Of a DNA stretch of 64,000 nt, positions 51,632 through 61,783 are shown piece after piece. Location: contig CAUVYA020000002.1 in NCBI GenBank assembly GCA_963556045.3, positions 496,001 through 560,000 on the forward strand, given 5' to 3'. Position 1 is the stretch's first letter. Every line of letters starts with the position of its first letter. The notes below the pieces were generated by a model. The model was not told the origin of the DNA. It made no database searches and saw only the letters and a list, made by a program, of their open reading frames with translations. This DNA is from UBA4781 sp963556045 (GTDB lineage: Bacteria; Chloroflexota; Anaerolineae; Anaerolineales; Anaerolineaceae). The position numbers were made by a program, and so were the translations under genes.

Positions 51632-53122
51632 TTAGAAAAAACCAACCATCTGCTCACGCCAGGCAGCCGTGCGCCAGTGATTCGACTCGCTCGTTGTTTG
51701 CACGGTCTTTTGTTTCTTGTTTTTACTTACATAGAGTGCTGCTGCTATGGCAGCTTCCAATTCAAGCTTCTCGTCATTAAGAGGATCAGAAGAATGAAAT
51801 GTTTCCAGAAACATCGTATCCACCTGTCCGGAAAGGAATTCCTCACTGCTTACGATCGTACGAAGATACTGCAGATCTGTTTTCACTCCTGCGATCTTGA
51901 AATCATTCAGGGTCGCCATCATACGCCGGATAGCAGTGGAACGATCTTCCCCCCACACTATCAGTTTTGCGATCAGTGAATCATAATCTGTGGTGATCCA
52001 CATACCCTCATACAATGCAGAATCCACACGAATTCCGGAACCGGTAGGAACCTGTAAATAATTGATCTGCCCTGAAGTCGGCATAAAGGTCTGGTCAGGA
52101 TCTTCTGCTATGATGCGCGCTTCGATTGCTGTTCCATGTATTTGTACCTGGTTTTGCTGGAACGTCAGACAGCCTGTTTCTGCCAACAGGATCTGCATAT
52201 TCACAAGATCTATCCCAGTCACCATCTCCGTTATTGGGTGTTCCACCTGGATGCGAGGATTTACTTCAATGAAATAGAAATCCTGATTGTCATCCAGTAA
52301 AAACTCAACAGTTCCCAGACTGCGATAATTAAGAGCCTTTCCAATTTGCCGTGCAGCTTTGTAGAGCCATTCACGAGTTTCTTCATTTAATCCCGGCGCA
52401 GGGGATTCTTCGATCAGTTTTTGATGCCGGCGTTGAATAGAGCATTCCCGCTCACCAAGAATAAGAATTTTACCCATTCCATCACCGATGATCTGCACTT
52501 CAATATGTCTGGCAGGACGAATAAATTTTTCAATATACAGGCTTTCGTCGCCAAATGATAAGCGTGCCTCCTGAGAGGCAGAGGCAACTACCTGTTCCAA
52601 TTCTTTTTCACTGGCAGCCAGCCGTATCCCCCGCCCTCCGCCACCAGATACCGCCTTAACCAGGACAGGGTAGCCTATATTCTCTTTTATCTGTTGATTG
52701 GTATTCAGATCATTGATCTTAAATTTCCTTCCTGGCAGGATAGGAACACCGGCTTCCGCGGCGATCTCTCGGGCTGCCAGTTTATCGCCGGTCAATGCGA
52801 TGCTCTTCGGATCAGGACCGATGAAGATCAATCCGGCTTTCTCCACCTGTTCGGCGAAAACGGCGTTTTCAGAAAGAAAACCATATCCGGGGTGAATTGC
52901 GTCTGCTTTCGATTTTCGTGCAGCCGCCAGGATCGCTTCGATCTTCAAATACGATTGCGACGCGGTTGTTGGCCCAATATAGACAGCTTCATCTGCGTAG
53001 CGAGTATGCAATGCTTCCCGATCAACGTCAGAATAGACTGCCACGCTGGTATAGCCAAGATCACGACAGGCTTTGATGATGCGAACTGCGATCTCGCCTC
53101 GATTGGCGACCAATATTTTCAT
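51632..53122 (-). CDS. accC: Biotin carboxylase subunit of acyl-CoA carboxylase
   Basis: 496 residues. N terminus MKILVANRGEIAVRIIKACRDLGY, ATP-grasp loop KAVSGGGGRGIR, catalytic region HIEVQIIGD and ERECSIQRRHQKLIEE, then FIEVNPRIQVEHPITEMVTGIDLV. It carboxylates biotin on the neighbouring carrier protein with ATP and bicarbonate. AAGGAAGGG precedes the ATG. The last ~50 residues extend beyond E. coli AccC. Confidence 0.95.
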   Translation of the reverse strand: MKILVANRGEIAVRIIKACRDLGYTSVAVYSDVDREALHTRYADEAVYIGPTTASQSYLKIEAILAAARKSKADAIHPGYGFLSENAVFAEQVEKAGLIFIGPDPKSIALTGDKLAAREIAAEAGVPILPGRKFKINDLNTNQQIKENIGYPVLVKAVSGGGGRGIRLAASEKELEQVVASASQEARLSFGDESLYIEKFIRPARHIEVQIIGDGMGKILILGERECSIQRRHQKLIEESPAPGLNEETREWLYKAARQIGKALNYRSLGTVEFLLDDNQDFYFIEVNPRIQVEHPITEMVTGIDLVNMQILLAETGCLTFQQNQVQIHGTAIEARIIAEDPDQTFMPTSGQINYLQVPTGSGIRVDSALYEGMWITTDYDSLIAKLIVWGEDRSTAIRRMMATLNDFKIAGVKTDLQYLRTIVSSEEFLSGQVDTMFLETFHSSDPLNDEKLELEAAIAAALYVSKNKKQKTVQTTSESNHWRTAAWREQMVGFF

Positions 53123-53140
53123 TTTTCCCTTCCTTCGTTG

Positions 53141-54694
53141 TCACAATGGTATGTTGCCGTGTTTGCGTGGAGGTGTCTGTAAGCGTTTGTTCTTTAATAT
53201 CTCAAGCGCCTCGATTACCCGTCTTCTGGAATCTGCGGGGTGGATGACATCATCCAGATATCCTCTGGAAGCCGCGATGTATGGATTCGCCTTTTCTTCA
53301 CGGTATTGAGAGGTTAACTCAGCTCTTAATTGATCTGGGGTTGACGATTCTGAAAGTTCTTTGCGATGCAGAATATTGACTGCTCCTTCAGAACCCATAA
53401 CCGCTACTTCCGCCCCAGACCAGGCATAGTTGAGATCACCCCCCAGGTGCTTGGAACTCATCACGATATAGGCGCCGCCGTATGCTTTCCGCAGGATGAT
53501 CGATACTTTCGGTACGGTTGCTTCAGCATAAGCATAGATCATTTTTGCGCCATGGCGGATAATGCCATTTTGTTCCTGATCTGTACCCGGTAGAAATCCG
53601 GGAGTATCCACCAGAGTCAATATAGGGATATGGAACGTGTCACAGAAACGGATGAAGCGCGCACCCTTATCGGATGAATTTATATCCAGCACTCCTGCCA
53701 GAACAAGCGGCTGGTTGGCTACCACCCCAACTGTTTTCCCATTAATGCGTGAGAACCCTACGATGATGTTTTGTGCGTATTCCTCCTGGACTTCAAGGAA
53801 GTCATCTTTATCAACGATCTCGTTGATCACATCGTGCATATCGTATGGCTTTTGTGGATCAGTGGGTACGAGCTTTTCCAGCGCGTCGCAGGAACGCCTG
53901 GCATCATCCGAAGGAACGATATAGGGAGCTGACGCCAGATTATTGGATGGCAAATAGGAAAGAAGGTTTCGGATCTTCTCCAGCAAAGATTCTTCGTTTT
54001 CCTCCGAAAAATGTGCCACGCCACTTTTTCTCAGGTGAACTGCAGAGCCGCCCAGGGTATCAAAACTCACATCTTCATGGGTAACAGCTCTGACCACATC
54101 CGGACCGGTGATGAACATATTTGCATTATTTTTAGTGATGAAAATGAAATCGGTTAAAGCCGGTGAGTAAACAGCCGCCCCGGCACACGGACCCAGAATA
54201 GCAGTGATCTGTGGAATAATACCGGATGCTCGAGTGTTTCGGAAGAACATCTCTCCACAAGCTGCCAGAGAGTTAACACCTTCCTGAATGCGAGCGCCGC
54301 CCGAATCGTTCAGTCCGATGATCGGTGCGCCATTCTCGATTGCCAGATCAATGGTTCTTGCGATTTTCAAACCATGCTCTTCCCCTAGAGAGCCTCCCAT
54401 AACGGTGAAATCCTGTGCATATACGAAAACTACACGATCATCTATTTTCCCCCATCCGGTAATCACACCATCGGTAAACAGCCCGTTTCCATCAGTACTA
54501 GAAAGACCGGATGAATGCGTACGGAACATCCCGATCTCATTGAACGATCCATAGTCAAGCAGCTTATCGATACGTTCCCGTGCGGTCAGTTTTCCTTTAT
54601 TGTGCTGCGCTTCGATACGTTTATCCCCGCCAATGGTTAATGCGGTCTGTTTTCGTTCTTCCAGTTTTTCACTGGACATCGTTTCATTCTTCAT
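53141..54694 (-). CDS. Acyl-CoA carboxylase carboxyltransferase (beta) subunit
   Basis: About 517 residues of the PccB/AccD5/MmdA type. Visible are GKLTARERIDKLLD, GGSLGEEHGLKIARTIDLA, NDSGGARIQEGV, the oxyanion-type GPCAGAAVYSPALTDF, and the C-terminal TLVDTPGFLPGTDQEQNGIIRHGAKM and RKAYGGAYIVM. These move the carboxyl group to acetyl- or propionyl-CoA. With BCCP and AccC next door it forms a complete carboxylase; which CoA ester is used cannot be read off. The start may be ATG 54694, close to where homologues begin, or ATG 54748, which overlaps the PPTase stop. Confidence 0.92.
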   Translation of the reverse strand: MKNETMSSEKLEERKQTALTIGGDKRIEAQHNKGKLTARERIDKLLDYGSFNEIGMFRTHSSGLSSTDGNGLFTDGVITGWGKIDDRVVFVYAQDFTVMGGSLGEEHGLKIARTIDLAIENGAPIIGLNDSGGARIQEGVNSLAACGEMFFRNTRASGIIPQITAILGPCAGAAVYSPALTDFIFITKNNANMFITGPDVVRAVTHEDVSFDTLGGSAVHLRKSGVAHFSEENEESLLEKIRNLLSYLPSNNLASAPYIVPSDDARRSCDALEKLVPTDPQKPYDMHDVINEIVDKDDFLEVQEEYAQNIIVGFSRINGKTVGVVANQPLVLAGVLDINSSDKGARFIRFCDTFHIPILTLVDTPGFLPGTDQEQNGIIRHGAKMIYAYAEATVPKVSIILRKAYGGAYIVMSSKHLGGDLNYAWSGAEVAVMGSEGAVNILHRKELSESSTPDQLRAELTSQYREEKANPYIAASRGYLDDVIHPADSRRRVIEALEILKNKRLQTPPRKHGNIPL

Positions 54695-54744
54695 AGTTTT
54701 CTCTTTTATTAACACCATATTGCATTGCAGGGTTGCTTTTTTCA

Positions 54745-55554
54745 TCAACGAAATGAGGATTCGGAGAGAGCAAATTCATAAAATCGTAGTTGCGGTTTTC
54801 TCATCGTTTCGACAACAGCCGCGCCGCAGTATCCCTTTTCCGGTGAAAAGCGCACATACCAGTAGGGTCCTTTTCTACATATCTTGAATTTCTTTCCCGA
54901 AAAGCCCGAATCCTGGATAAGATCCAGGTAGCTGTCGCGGTGATTTGCATTTCCCAGCCCTACCCCATGTAATTTCTTCGTTGCCTCCAGTGTGGTCCAT
55001 GCCCGAAGGAAAGTACTATCCTGAAGAGGCTGCGGCATTTTCAAGATTGCTTTCTTATCCTTCTCGTGAAAAAGGGTTTCCAGAGCCCAAGATGTTGATT
55101 TAATTGGTCTGATTTCCTCGATGTCAATTCCCACCTTGTTTTTCCTGCTGACAGCCAGCACCATCCATTTCCCGGAATGGGCGAGGTTGAAATGCACTTG
55201 GCTGGCGAGGTTTTCATCAGAAATAACCGGTTTTCCATCATGGAGATAGTGAAAACGAATGCTTTGAGAGGCAGTCTTGACATACAACCCGAGAATAATT
55301 CGCAGCGCTGCCCGCCCGGCTAAAAATGAAATCCTTTTTTCGGGAATCATCAGCCTTTCCGATCTTGCTACTTCATCTTTCGATAAAAGAGATCGGAGTA
55401 CACCAGAATCAACAGGTTCCTGTAGATCACAGCGCCAGATATGCAGGTGATCCATCTCCAACTGCACATTTTCATCTGTATGTATCCATTCGATCTCTTC
55501 CAGATCGGGGAAAAATTTTTCCATCGATCGTTCCCCCACTTGTGAAGGGATCAT
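54745..55554 (-). CDS. 4'-phosphopantetheinyl transferase, Sfp type
   Basis: 269 residues. It transfers phosphopantetheine from CoA to carrier-protein serines, here most likely the three ACPs at the right end of the operon. Motifs are HFNLAHSGKWMVLAV, the magnesium-binding VGIDIEEI and FLRAWTTLEATKKLHGVGL (W-T-x-x-E-A-x-K-K). The ATG overlaps the end of pfaD (TGATG); a second start at MEKFFPD is possible. Its place among the synthase genes makes the partner assignment strong. Confidence 0.93.
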   Translation of the reverse strand: MIPSQVGERSMEKFFPDLEEIEWIHTDENVQLEMDHLHIWRCDLQEPVDSGVLRSLLSKDEVARSERLMIPEKRISFLAGRAALRIILGLYVKTASQSIRFHYLHDGKPVISDENLASQVHFNLAHSGKWMVLAVSRKNKVGIDIEEIRPIKSTSWALETLFHEKDKKAILKMPQPLQDSTFLRAWTTLEATKKLHGVGLGNANHRDSYLDLIQDSGFSGKKFKICRKGPYWYVRFSPEKGYCGAAVVETMRKPQLRFYEFALSESSFR

Positions 55555-57202
55555 CAGTTTTTCTCCATGGGTCTTGGAGAATATCTGTTGATTTCAGGTG
55601 GAAGGATAACACCCTGCATCTTCAATGCATGTACTCTGTAAGAATACTGGCAGCCCTTCAGCATTTGCCACGCAACATCTGCAACCTTACGGTTTGTGTA
55701 TTCTTCAAGATACGTTCCCTTCGTCCATTCGTTAAAGCCACCGATAGATGGTCCACACCAGATCTGGTAATCCATCCTGCGATCTTCCACGCCATCGCGG
55801 GACCAGCGCGAAGATTGACCAAGGTACCAGCGAAAGACCAGAGCCATTTTCTTCCTGGGATCTCTTTCGGCATGGATGATCTGCTGCGGATCGCGTTTCT
55901 CAAAGAAAATCTTCGTCTCCTGCCAGATTTCATCTATGTCCTTTTTAAAAATACGGGTTTCGAGTTCATTCCGCACTGCTGGCGGAATTTCCTCAATACT
56001 TTTACAGGACATGTACAAATCATAGAGTTTCTGCGCACGCATCGGGAACAGACTTCCCTTTTTAAGAACTCTGTACTCTGTGCTCCCAGTTCGAACATAT
56101 CAGCCGAAGGCGCCATGCAGACATCTGCCATATCCGCATCTGCCAATAACTTGCGTGTATGTTCACAGGCACCCGATTCAATGCAAGCCTGGTTGACAGA
56201 CCCGGTGACCACAAAAGCCGCACCCATCATGAATGCCGCCAGCACGGATTCCGGCGTGCTGATCCCACCTCCTGCGCCTATGCGAACGGGCTGCATAAAT
56301 TTGTTATGAGTCTGGGTGCGGTCTCGCAGTGCAATGATGGAAGGCAGCAGTACTACCAGTGCTTGATTATCAGTGTGTCCCCCTGAATCGGCTTCAACCG
56401 CAATATCATCTGCCATTGGCACTTGTTGAGCCAGTTCTGCTTGTTCAGATGTGATCTTCCCCTCGTTGACAAGCTGGGTCAGAATTGCAACCGGCGCCGG
56501 ATTGAGGAAAAGCAGTGCGATCTCTTTACGAGATATCTTCGCGATTATATGATTTTTGATCACTATTCTCCCGGAAATATCTCTGGAAAGCCCGCAGGCA
56601 CGATATTGAACAATAGCGGGCGTTAAGCGGATAAAAGCGGCAGCCTCAACTACTCTGATTTTTTTCTCCAGATAGAGTTCAACGGTGCGCTGTTCCATTT
56701 GTGGATCAAAGGGATTGTGAAGTAAATTGAATAGGTAATTCCCGTCGGGAATTTGTGATTGGATGGACTCCACCGCGCTCTTCACACGTTCGACAGAAAG
56801 TCCCCCACTGCCAAACGAACCCATCAACCCACCTTTTGAAAGTGCAACGATCATTTCTTCTGATGCAATGGCATTTGCCATGCCACCGGCATAATAAGCA
56901 GCCTTCACACCATACGTGGAACAAAAAGCTTCATCACCAAAAGCAGCAGCATTAATCGGCGGTAGCCACCCTGATAATTCACTCTCTTCTGTATTCGAAT
57001 GACCGACAATCTTTCCAGTATTTGTTAATTTAGCTGCTCCTTCATGTTTAACAGCAAATACAGGATCATCGAAAGACATTAAACAAGTCCGCTGGGCATC
57101 TGCATGTGAGCATAGATCTTGCTTTTTTCCATCCCATGCAAATAAGGTTGTTCTCTTTTCTTTTCTGTTCTTCTCATCTTCTTTTAATTCCGAAGTCATC
57201 AT
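55554..57202 (-). CDS. pfaD: PfaD-type enoyl reductase, interrupted by a -1 frame change
   Basis: This is the trans-acting FMN-dependent enoyl reductase of PUFA-synthase systems (2-nitropropane-dioxygenase TIM barrel). The first part (57202 to about 56063) has GGMANAIASEEMIVALSKGGLMGSFGSGG split over two turns, EADSGGHTDN and RIGAGGGI. The C-terminal part (56042-55554, MRAQKLYDLYM to FRWYLGQSSRW and CGPSIGGFNEW) continues in another frame. One extra A in the A5 run at 56063-56059 would give one unbroken protein of 549 residues, the usual size, with LKKGSLFPMRAQKLYDLY across the joint. ATG 57202 has GGAGG upstream and overlaps the hotdog-gene stop. Confidence 0.88.
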
Positions 57203-58512
57203 GCAATCCTTCCTCCCAAAATCATTGATACGTTTTCGATGGAATAGATCCACAGGTCATCCACGCGGAAATTTGCATCCGCAGTAACCCGGATCCGGTT
57301 TTTAGAAACTGTCTTCTCTTTGATCTCTATTTCGATAAGGATCTTTTTATTCGATGGCAGCACCTGCCCCCGGTATTTCCAGCGCATTAATTTATTTTCA
57401 GGAATATCTATGATCGCTGAACTCCGGTCAAATCCAGGAGTGGTCGCTCGCAGAACAGCAGTTAAAGTTCGGGGGATGGTTTCAACCCCCAGCGAACCCG
57501 GCATGACCGGATCTTGATAGAAATGGTTCTCAAAGAACCACTCATTACCACTGATCGTTTTTTGGCATACTATCTTTCCCAGCTGGCTATTTCCCCCGGT
57601 GGGATCAAACCAGATGCCATCAATTTGATCTAGAAGGGAGTTCTCTCCAGATTGATCGCCATGTTCATTTTTAATCTCAATAAAGCCGCTCTTCAAGCCT
57701 GGTGAAATCTCCCAGTTTCTATGCTCTCCTTTTTTCCCAAGACCACTTTGTTCATCCATCATGGATTGTGTAAAATAACCGAAAGTTGTTTCACCGATCA
57801 AAAACGTTTTATCGCTCGAAGACAATTCAAACCGGAAAGACTGAATATATACTCCTCCTCCATTGATGGTCCTGGTCAATATAGCTTTATTGGTGATGGT
57901 TTTTCCGCGCAGATCAGTATTTTGTGATAAATGTATCCAACCATCCAGATTGCGAAAAATATTGTTTGCCGCAGGGATCATTAACGATGTTCCCAGGTAG
58001 GCAGAAAGAAAACCACAGGGCTGCAAAGCGATTTCCATTAAGATAGCCAGCGGAATACCCTGGTAGGGATTCGACTGAAGGAACCATACCTCCGGTTGAA
58101 TATCGAATTCAGTGACAATGGATGCCGGTTGGGAAAAATTCATTTGTGTACCGGTGATCTGCATAACGCGATCAACGAGAAGTAATCGCCCATTGGGCAA
58201 GCGCGGTGTTTTTCTTTGATCCAATTCCTTAAATCGAGGTCCAAAACAGCGAGCGATGGAACCTATCGCAAATTCTTCTAATTGTTGTTTTAAAAAGATC
58301 CTTTTATTTTCATTGACCTTTGATTTCATGATCGGCGCACTGCTTATCAGATCGGAAATAGTTTTTGTTGTTTGAGATTGTATTTTTAAGAATGCCCGAT
58401 GCACGGTACTGGTTTGTTCCAGAGCAGCATCCAATATCTTCGCTATTTGTTGAATAGAATAAATATGATTTATATCGGGTATTCTTGAAGTTGAAATCGT
58501 TGCGGCATCCAT
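57199..58512 (-). CDS. FabA-like double-hotdog dehydratase (PfaC-type DH)
   Basis: 437 residues with two hotdog units. The first (about 100-245) contains LPNGRLLLVDRVMQITG and AILMEIALQPCGFLSAYLG, as in the first DH of PfaC. The second (about 300-430) holds the candidate catalytic His in FFENHFYQDPVMPGSLGVE. They would dehydrate and possibly isomerise 3-hydroxyacyl-ACP to set double-bond positions. In PfaC these domains are fused to ketosynthases; here they are alone. The ATG has AGAGAAGG upstream. It is in the same operon direction as pfaD, with an ATGA overlap. Confidence 0.85.
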   Translation of the reverse strand: MDAATISTSRIPDINHIYSIQQIAKILDAALEQTSTVHRAFLKIQSQTTKTISDLISSAPIMKSKVNENKRIFLKQQLEEFAIGSIARCFGPRFKELDQRKTPRLPNGRLLLVDRVMQITGTQMNFSQPASIVTEFDIQPEVWFLQSNPYQGIPLAILMEIALQPCGFLSAYLGTSLMIPAANNIFRNLDGWIHLSQNTDLRGKTITNKAILTRTINGGGVYIQSFRFELSSSDKTFLIGETTFGYFTQSMMDEQSGLGKKGEHRNWEISPGLKSGFIEIKNEHGDQSGENSLLDQIDGIWFDPTGGNSQLGKIVCQKTISGNEWFFENHFYQDPVMPGSLGVETIPRTLTAVLRATTPGFDRSSAIIDIPENKLMRWKYRGQVLPSNKKILIEIEIKEKTVSKNRIRVTADANFRVDDLWIYSIENVSMILGGRIA

Positions 58513-58524
58513 AAAAACCTTCTC

Positions 58525-59934
58525 TCAATCTGCGGTTAATGCAAAGAGGTTCACCGGAATACGATGACTGACCAATTTTGCAAGAAGTTTGATAATTGAC
58601 ATGTGATCACTGACATTTTTTTGATTGATGGTTAACGATAGATGTGGTTCATTTTTAAGAATGGCATCTATCCATTTGGAGCAATTGCTGCCTGCCCCCA
58701 GTTCGATGAATATGCGAGCCCCATCGTCATAGACAGCGTTGACAAGTCGTGGAAAATCAATAGGGTGCGTCAACATGTGGGCAAAGCTTTGCGAAATCGC
58801 CCTGGATTCCAGAGTTATCGGTTCATAATTGGCTGCTGAATAGACCGGTATGTGCGGCTCGTATTCAACCGGCCAATAGTGTAGTCGTTGAAATGCTTCG
58901 AACTCTGATTGCACCGGAGCACAATGGATAGCATGATCGTACGTAGTTTTTAGATACATACATTTTAGGTCACCTGCTATTCTCCGGCAGGTTTCATCAT
59001 CCCCACCGATGACCACCTGCCTGGGAGTATTAATATGAGTAATGTACACGTGATCAGATTGTTTTATTGCCTCTTTGACTTTTTCATACGACGCCATTAA
59101 TACATAATTTGACCAAATGGAATCATTTTTCTCATTTTCGGAAAGCCCCCAGTATTCTCGGATGGCTTTCTTTTTCCCTGCTACACGCTCATGAAAAATA
59201 GGAGAGCTCTCCAGCGATGTTCGCATTGCATCCACCTGCGTCCAGATGCCGGCAGCGAACATCATACTTTCTTCGCCCAGGCTGTAACCAAACGTAACGT
59301 CCGGCTTCACGTTGAGAATATCACGAAGAATACATGTATATAAATATGAAAAACAGGCGCCGGTAGAGATCATGGTAGTGGGTGATCTATCCAGCATTTT
59401 TTGTAGAGATTCAATAACGGTCAGGTCAGAAGTATCAGGATAAATGATCTCTGTGTTTAAAGCCTGGTTTATATCATCAGTTAGGACGTGCATAGCGCTT
59501 ATGAGCTGCGGGAATAAGTCAAAGAGCCCTTCTCCCATTCCAATATAAGCACCAAAAGCACCTGGATATACAAAGGCAATCTTTTCATTCCTGCCCAAAG
59601 GGTTAGGGGTGAAATAACTGCCTGCAGGTGTTTGCCAGTCTTTGTTTGTTGGTTCTGCCAGATTAATAACTGCCTTTTCTATTTCCTTTTTCAATTCAGT
59701 GGGTGAAGAACCGACTAGAGTCAGACAATATCTCATATCATTGCGTTCATTCGCGAGTAATTCCAGCGTTATTTGTTTTAGGTCATCATCCTGATCCATT
59801 TTCTCTTTCAGGGAAATTAATTCCTGCAATCCTTTTTGCCGATCGTTAAATCCAATGGGTAAAAAGAATATATCTTTTTTTAATATTGGAGCCCTGTTTG
59901 GGACAACCTGGAGGTTATTTCCCTTTTCAATCAT
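58525..59934 (-). CDS. Stand-alone acyltransferase (PfaB-like AT)
   Basis: 469 residues. The alpha/beta hydrolase-like AT domain begins with KIAFVYPGAFGAYIGMGEGLFDLFP, as in PfaB. The active-site Ser lies in FGYSLGEES (GxSxG), and the second catalytic His region is YDHAIHCAPVQSEF. Unlike most PfaB proteins it has no N-terminal ketosynthase-like domain. It would load or unload acyl groups on the ACPs. ATG 59934 is chosen because AGGAG lies 9 bases upstream; a TTG three codons earlier is too close to that site. An 8-bp inverted repeat lies just upstream at 59949-59968. Confidence 0.82.
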   Translation of the reverse strand: MIEKGNNLQVVPNRAPILKKDIFFLPIGFNDRQKGLQELISLKEKMDQDDDLKQITLELLANERNDMRYCLTLVGSSPTELKKEIEKAVINLAEPTNKDWQTPAGSYFTPNPLGRNEKIAFVYPGAFGAYIGMGEGLFDLFPQLISAMHVLTDDINQALNTEIIYPDTSDLTVIESLQKMLDRSPTTMISTGACFSYLYTCILRDILNVKPDVTFGYSLGEESMMFAAGIWTQVDAMRTSLESSPIFHERVAGKKKAIREYWGLSENEKNDSIWSNYVLMASYEKVKEAIKQSDHVYITHINTPRQVVIGGDDETCRRIAGDLKCMYLKTTYDHAIHCAPVQSEFEAFQRLHYWPVEYEPHIPVYSAANYEPITLESRAISQSFAHMLTHPIDFPRLVNAVYDDGARIFIELGAGSNCSKWIDAILKNEPHLSLTINQKNVSDHMSIIKLLAKLVSHRIPVNLFALTAD

Positions 59935-60032
59935 GATGCTCAACTCCTATTGGTATATCAATACCAATGTTCAACTGCGGCAGGTGCAGAGTTCTTTTTA
60001 ACCTGATCTTTTTTTGTAATGAACAGAAATTA

Positions 60033-61778
60033 TTAATTTGCTTTTCTTCCGATGTAGCGGTTAAGCTGTTTGCTGATCGTCCCTTCCAAACCGGTAAAAT
60101 GAAAGTATTCATTCCCCGCATCATCAACGACCACAATATCGCCAGAAACAGCAAACTGATTATGGGTGCCAACATTGAGAATTGCCCATGCGGGTGTATC
60201 AAAAGATAAGGTCTTGTATTGGATCCATTCATGTAATCTAGAAGGTAGACATGGAGCTTCATACATTTCCTGGCTCCAAATAAGAATATTTTGCACAATC
60301 GCATCGTTTATGAATGGATTAACTGAACCGGTGATAAATTGACCTTGTTGTTGTGCGGAAATCTGCGGTAGGTTTATTTTGGTTACAATTCTTTTTTCAT
60401 CAGGTATCATTACTGCCTGAATACCCTGAAAAGAGGGTCCATGAAAGAGCGTTCCATCTTGATAGTATTCATGCCCATCTTTGAAGAGTTCTTTCTCATT
60501 GAAGAATTCTTCAAATTCCGAATGCTTAGGTGATTGGGGAATATCTTTGACTAAAAAGATCGTACCGCTGTAATGGAATTTCTTTCGCCCGGAATTTCCG
60601 ATTTCGCTCACGACCATAACATCAAATGCTCTTTCATTCTCATCAACAGGCAAACTCTTGATAACCAGATCAAATTCATGCCCGTTTTCATCGAACGTAA
60701 CACCTTTTAGTATCTTAAAATCTTCCATTCGATGAAATTGCCATCCGGGATTGATTGCTTCGCATGCATCAATCAGCCATGCGGAGGCACATGTTGCTGG
60801 TAATACAGGGTTTTGACCGATTTGATGGTCTACCATAAACGGATTTTCTTCCAAATTAATTTCTCGATGGATTACTACCGGTTTTTCATCACTGATTTTT
60901 GTTTCTTTCTGCTGTAATATTGAACCACCCACAACGATCTGAGGAGCTGCATGTCTCTCGTCAGTCAGTTCTTTTATTAATGTTTCAATACCCAACTCTG
61001 TTGAGATCAGTGGAATGTTATGGCGTTTAAAATACTCTTTAAGCTGAGGGGTGACCATACCGGCGTCCCATGGTCCCCAGTTGATAGCCATCACAAAGCA
61101 ATGCGGAAGAGATCTTTGTAATATGTAAGCTGATTTATTGAGAACTTCATTCGCGATAGCATAATCTGTCTGCCCGATATTGCCAAAAAAGCCCGCAACA
61201 GAAGAAAAAAACACCAAAAAATCAAGTTTTTCTGCGTCAATACAATTCATGATAGATCGCAAACCGTTTACCTTGGTGTTGACAACCAGATCGTAATCCT
61301 TTTCGCTCTTATTCTCGATTAGCTTATCAGCAAGATTACCGGCTCCATGAATGACACCGGTTATTGTGCCAAGTTTTTTTTCTTCTGCTTTGATTCGAGC
61401 GATGAAATTTTCCTCATCGGTTATGTCCGCTGAGATATATACAGCCTGCCCCCCATAAGATTCGATGGCAGCAAGTGTACTGGCGATCTCTCTACTGGAA
61501 AGCACCAGATTAATTTGCCTGTCCACTTCTTTTGGAGATATCTTTTCATTTTTTTGTTTGAAGTATGCAATTGCTTTATTTCGTAGTTTTTTGGTTTCCT
61601 GAATGCCTTGCGCCCACTCCGGTTCAGCTTTTTCGAAAGGTGAGCGCCCAACAAGAATGAACGTACATCCCACGGTTTTTGCAATTCCGAGGGCACATTG
61701 AGACGTTATGCCTTTCGCACCTCCCGTGATCAATAGAACAGAGTCTTTGTTTATCAATGGTTTCTTGCTTTCAACCAT
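60033..61778 (-). CDS. Ketoreductase catalytic half plus polyketide-type dehydratase (KR-DH)
   Basis: 581 residues. The N-terminal ~280 residues are an SDR-type KR: NADPH motif LLITGGAKGIT, GVIHGAG, and the catalytic SSVAGFFGNIGQTDYAIAN (Ser and Tyr). From ~305 on there is a double-hotdog DH: His in MVDHQIGQNPVLP (HxxxGxxxxP) and a candidate Asp in NPFINDAIVQ. The structural half of the KR is not here but at the end of the preceding gene, which stops five bases before this ATG. AAAGGA lies 9 bases upstream of the ATG. The last enzyme domains of a PfaA-like synthase seem to be placed on a separate polypeptide. Confidence 0.85.
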   Translation of the reverse strand: MVESKKPLINKDSVLLITGGAKGITSQCALGIAKTVGCTFILVGRSPFEKAEPEWAQGIQETKKLRNKAIAYFKQKNEKISPKEVDRQINLVLSSREIASTLAAIESYGGQAVYISADITDEENFIARIKAEEKKLGTITGVIHGAGNLADKLIENKSEKDYDLVVNTKVNGLRSIMNCIDAEKLDFLVFFSSVAGFFGNIGQTDYAIANEVLNKSAYILQRSLPHCFVMAINWGPWDAGMVTPQLKEYFKRHNIPLISTELGIETLIKELTDERHAAPQIVVGGSILQQKETKISDEKPVVIHREINLEENPFMVDHQIGQNPVLPATCASAWLIDACEAINPGWQFHRMEDFKILKGVTFDENGHEFDLVIKSLPVDENERAFDVMVVSEIGNSGRKKFHYSGTIFLVKDIPQSPKHSEFEEFFNEKELFKDGHEYYQDGTLFHGPSFQGIQAVMIPDEKRIVTKINLPQISAQQQGQFITGSVNPFINDAIVQNILIWSQEMYEAPCLPSRLHEWIQYKTLSFDTPAWAILNVGTHNQFAVSGDIVVVDDAGNEYFHFTGLEGTISKQLNRYIGRKAN

Positions 61779-61783
61779 GTGTG

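Noticed and set aside
59949..59968. Perfect inverted repeat ATTGGTAT-ATCA-ATACCAAT between the KR-DH and AT genes
   Set aside because: No T tract follows on either strand, so it is not a terminator. It could be an operator or a hairpin near the AT ribosome-binding site, but nothing in the sequence supports one over the other.
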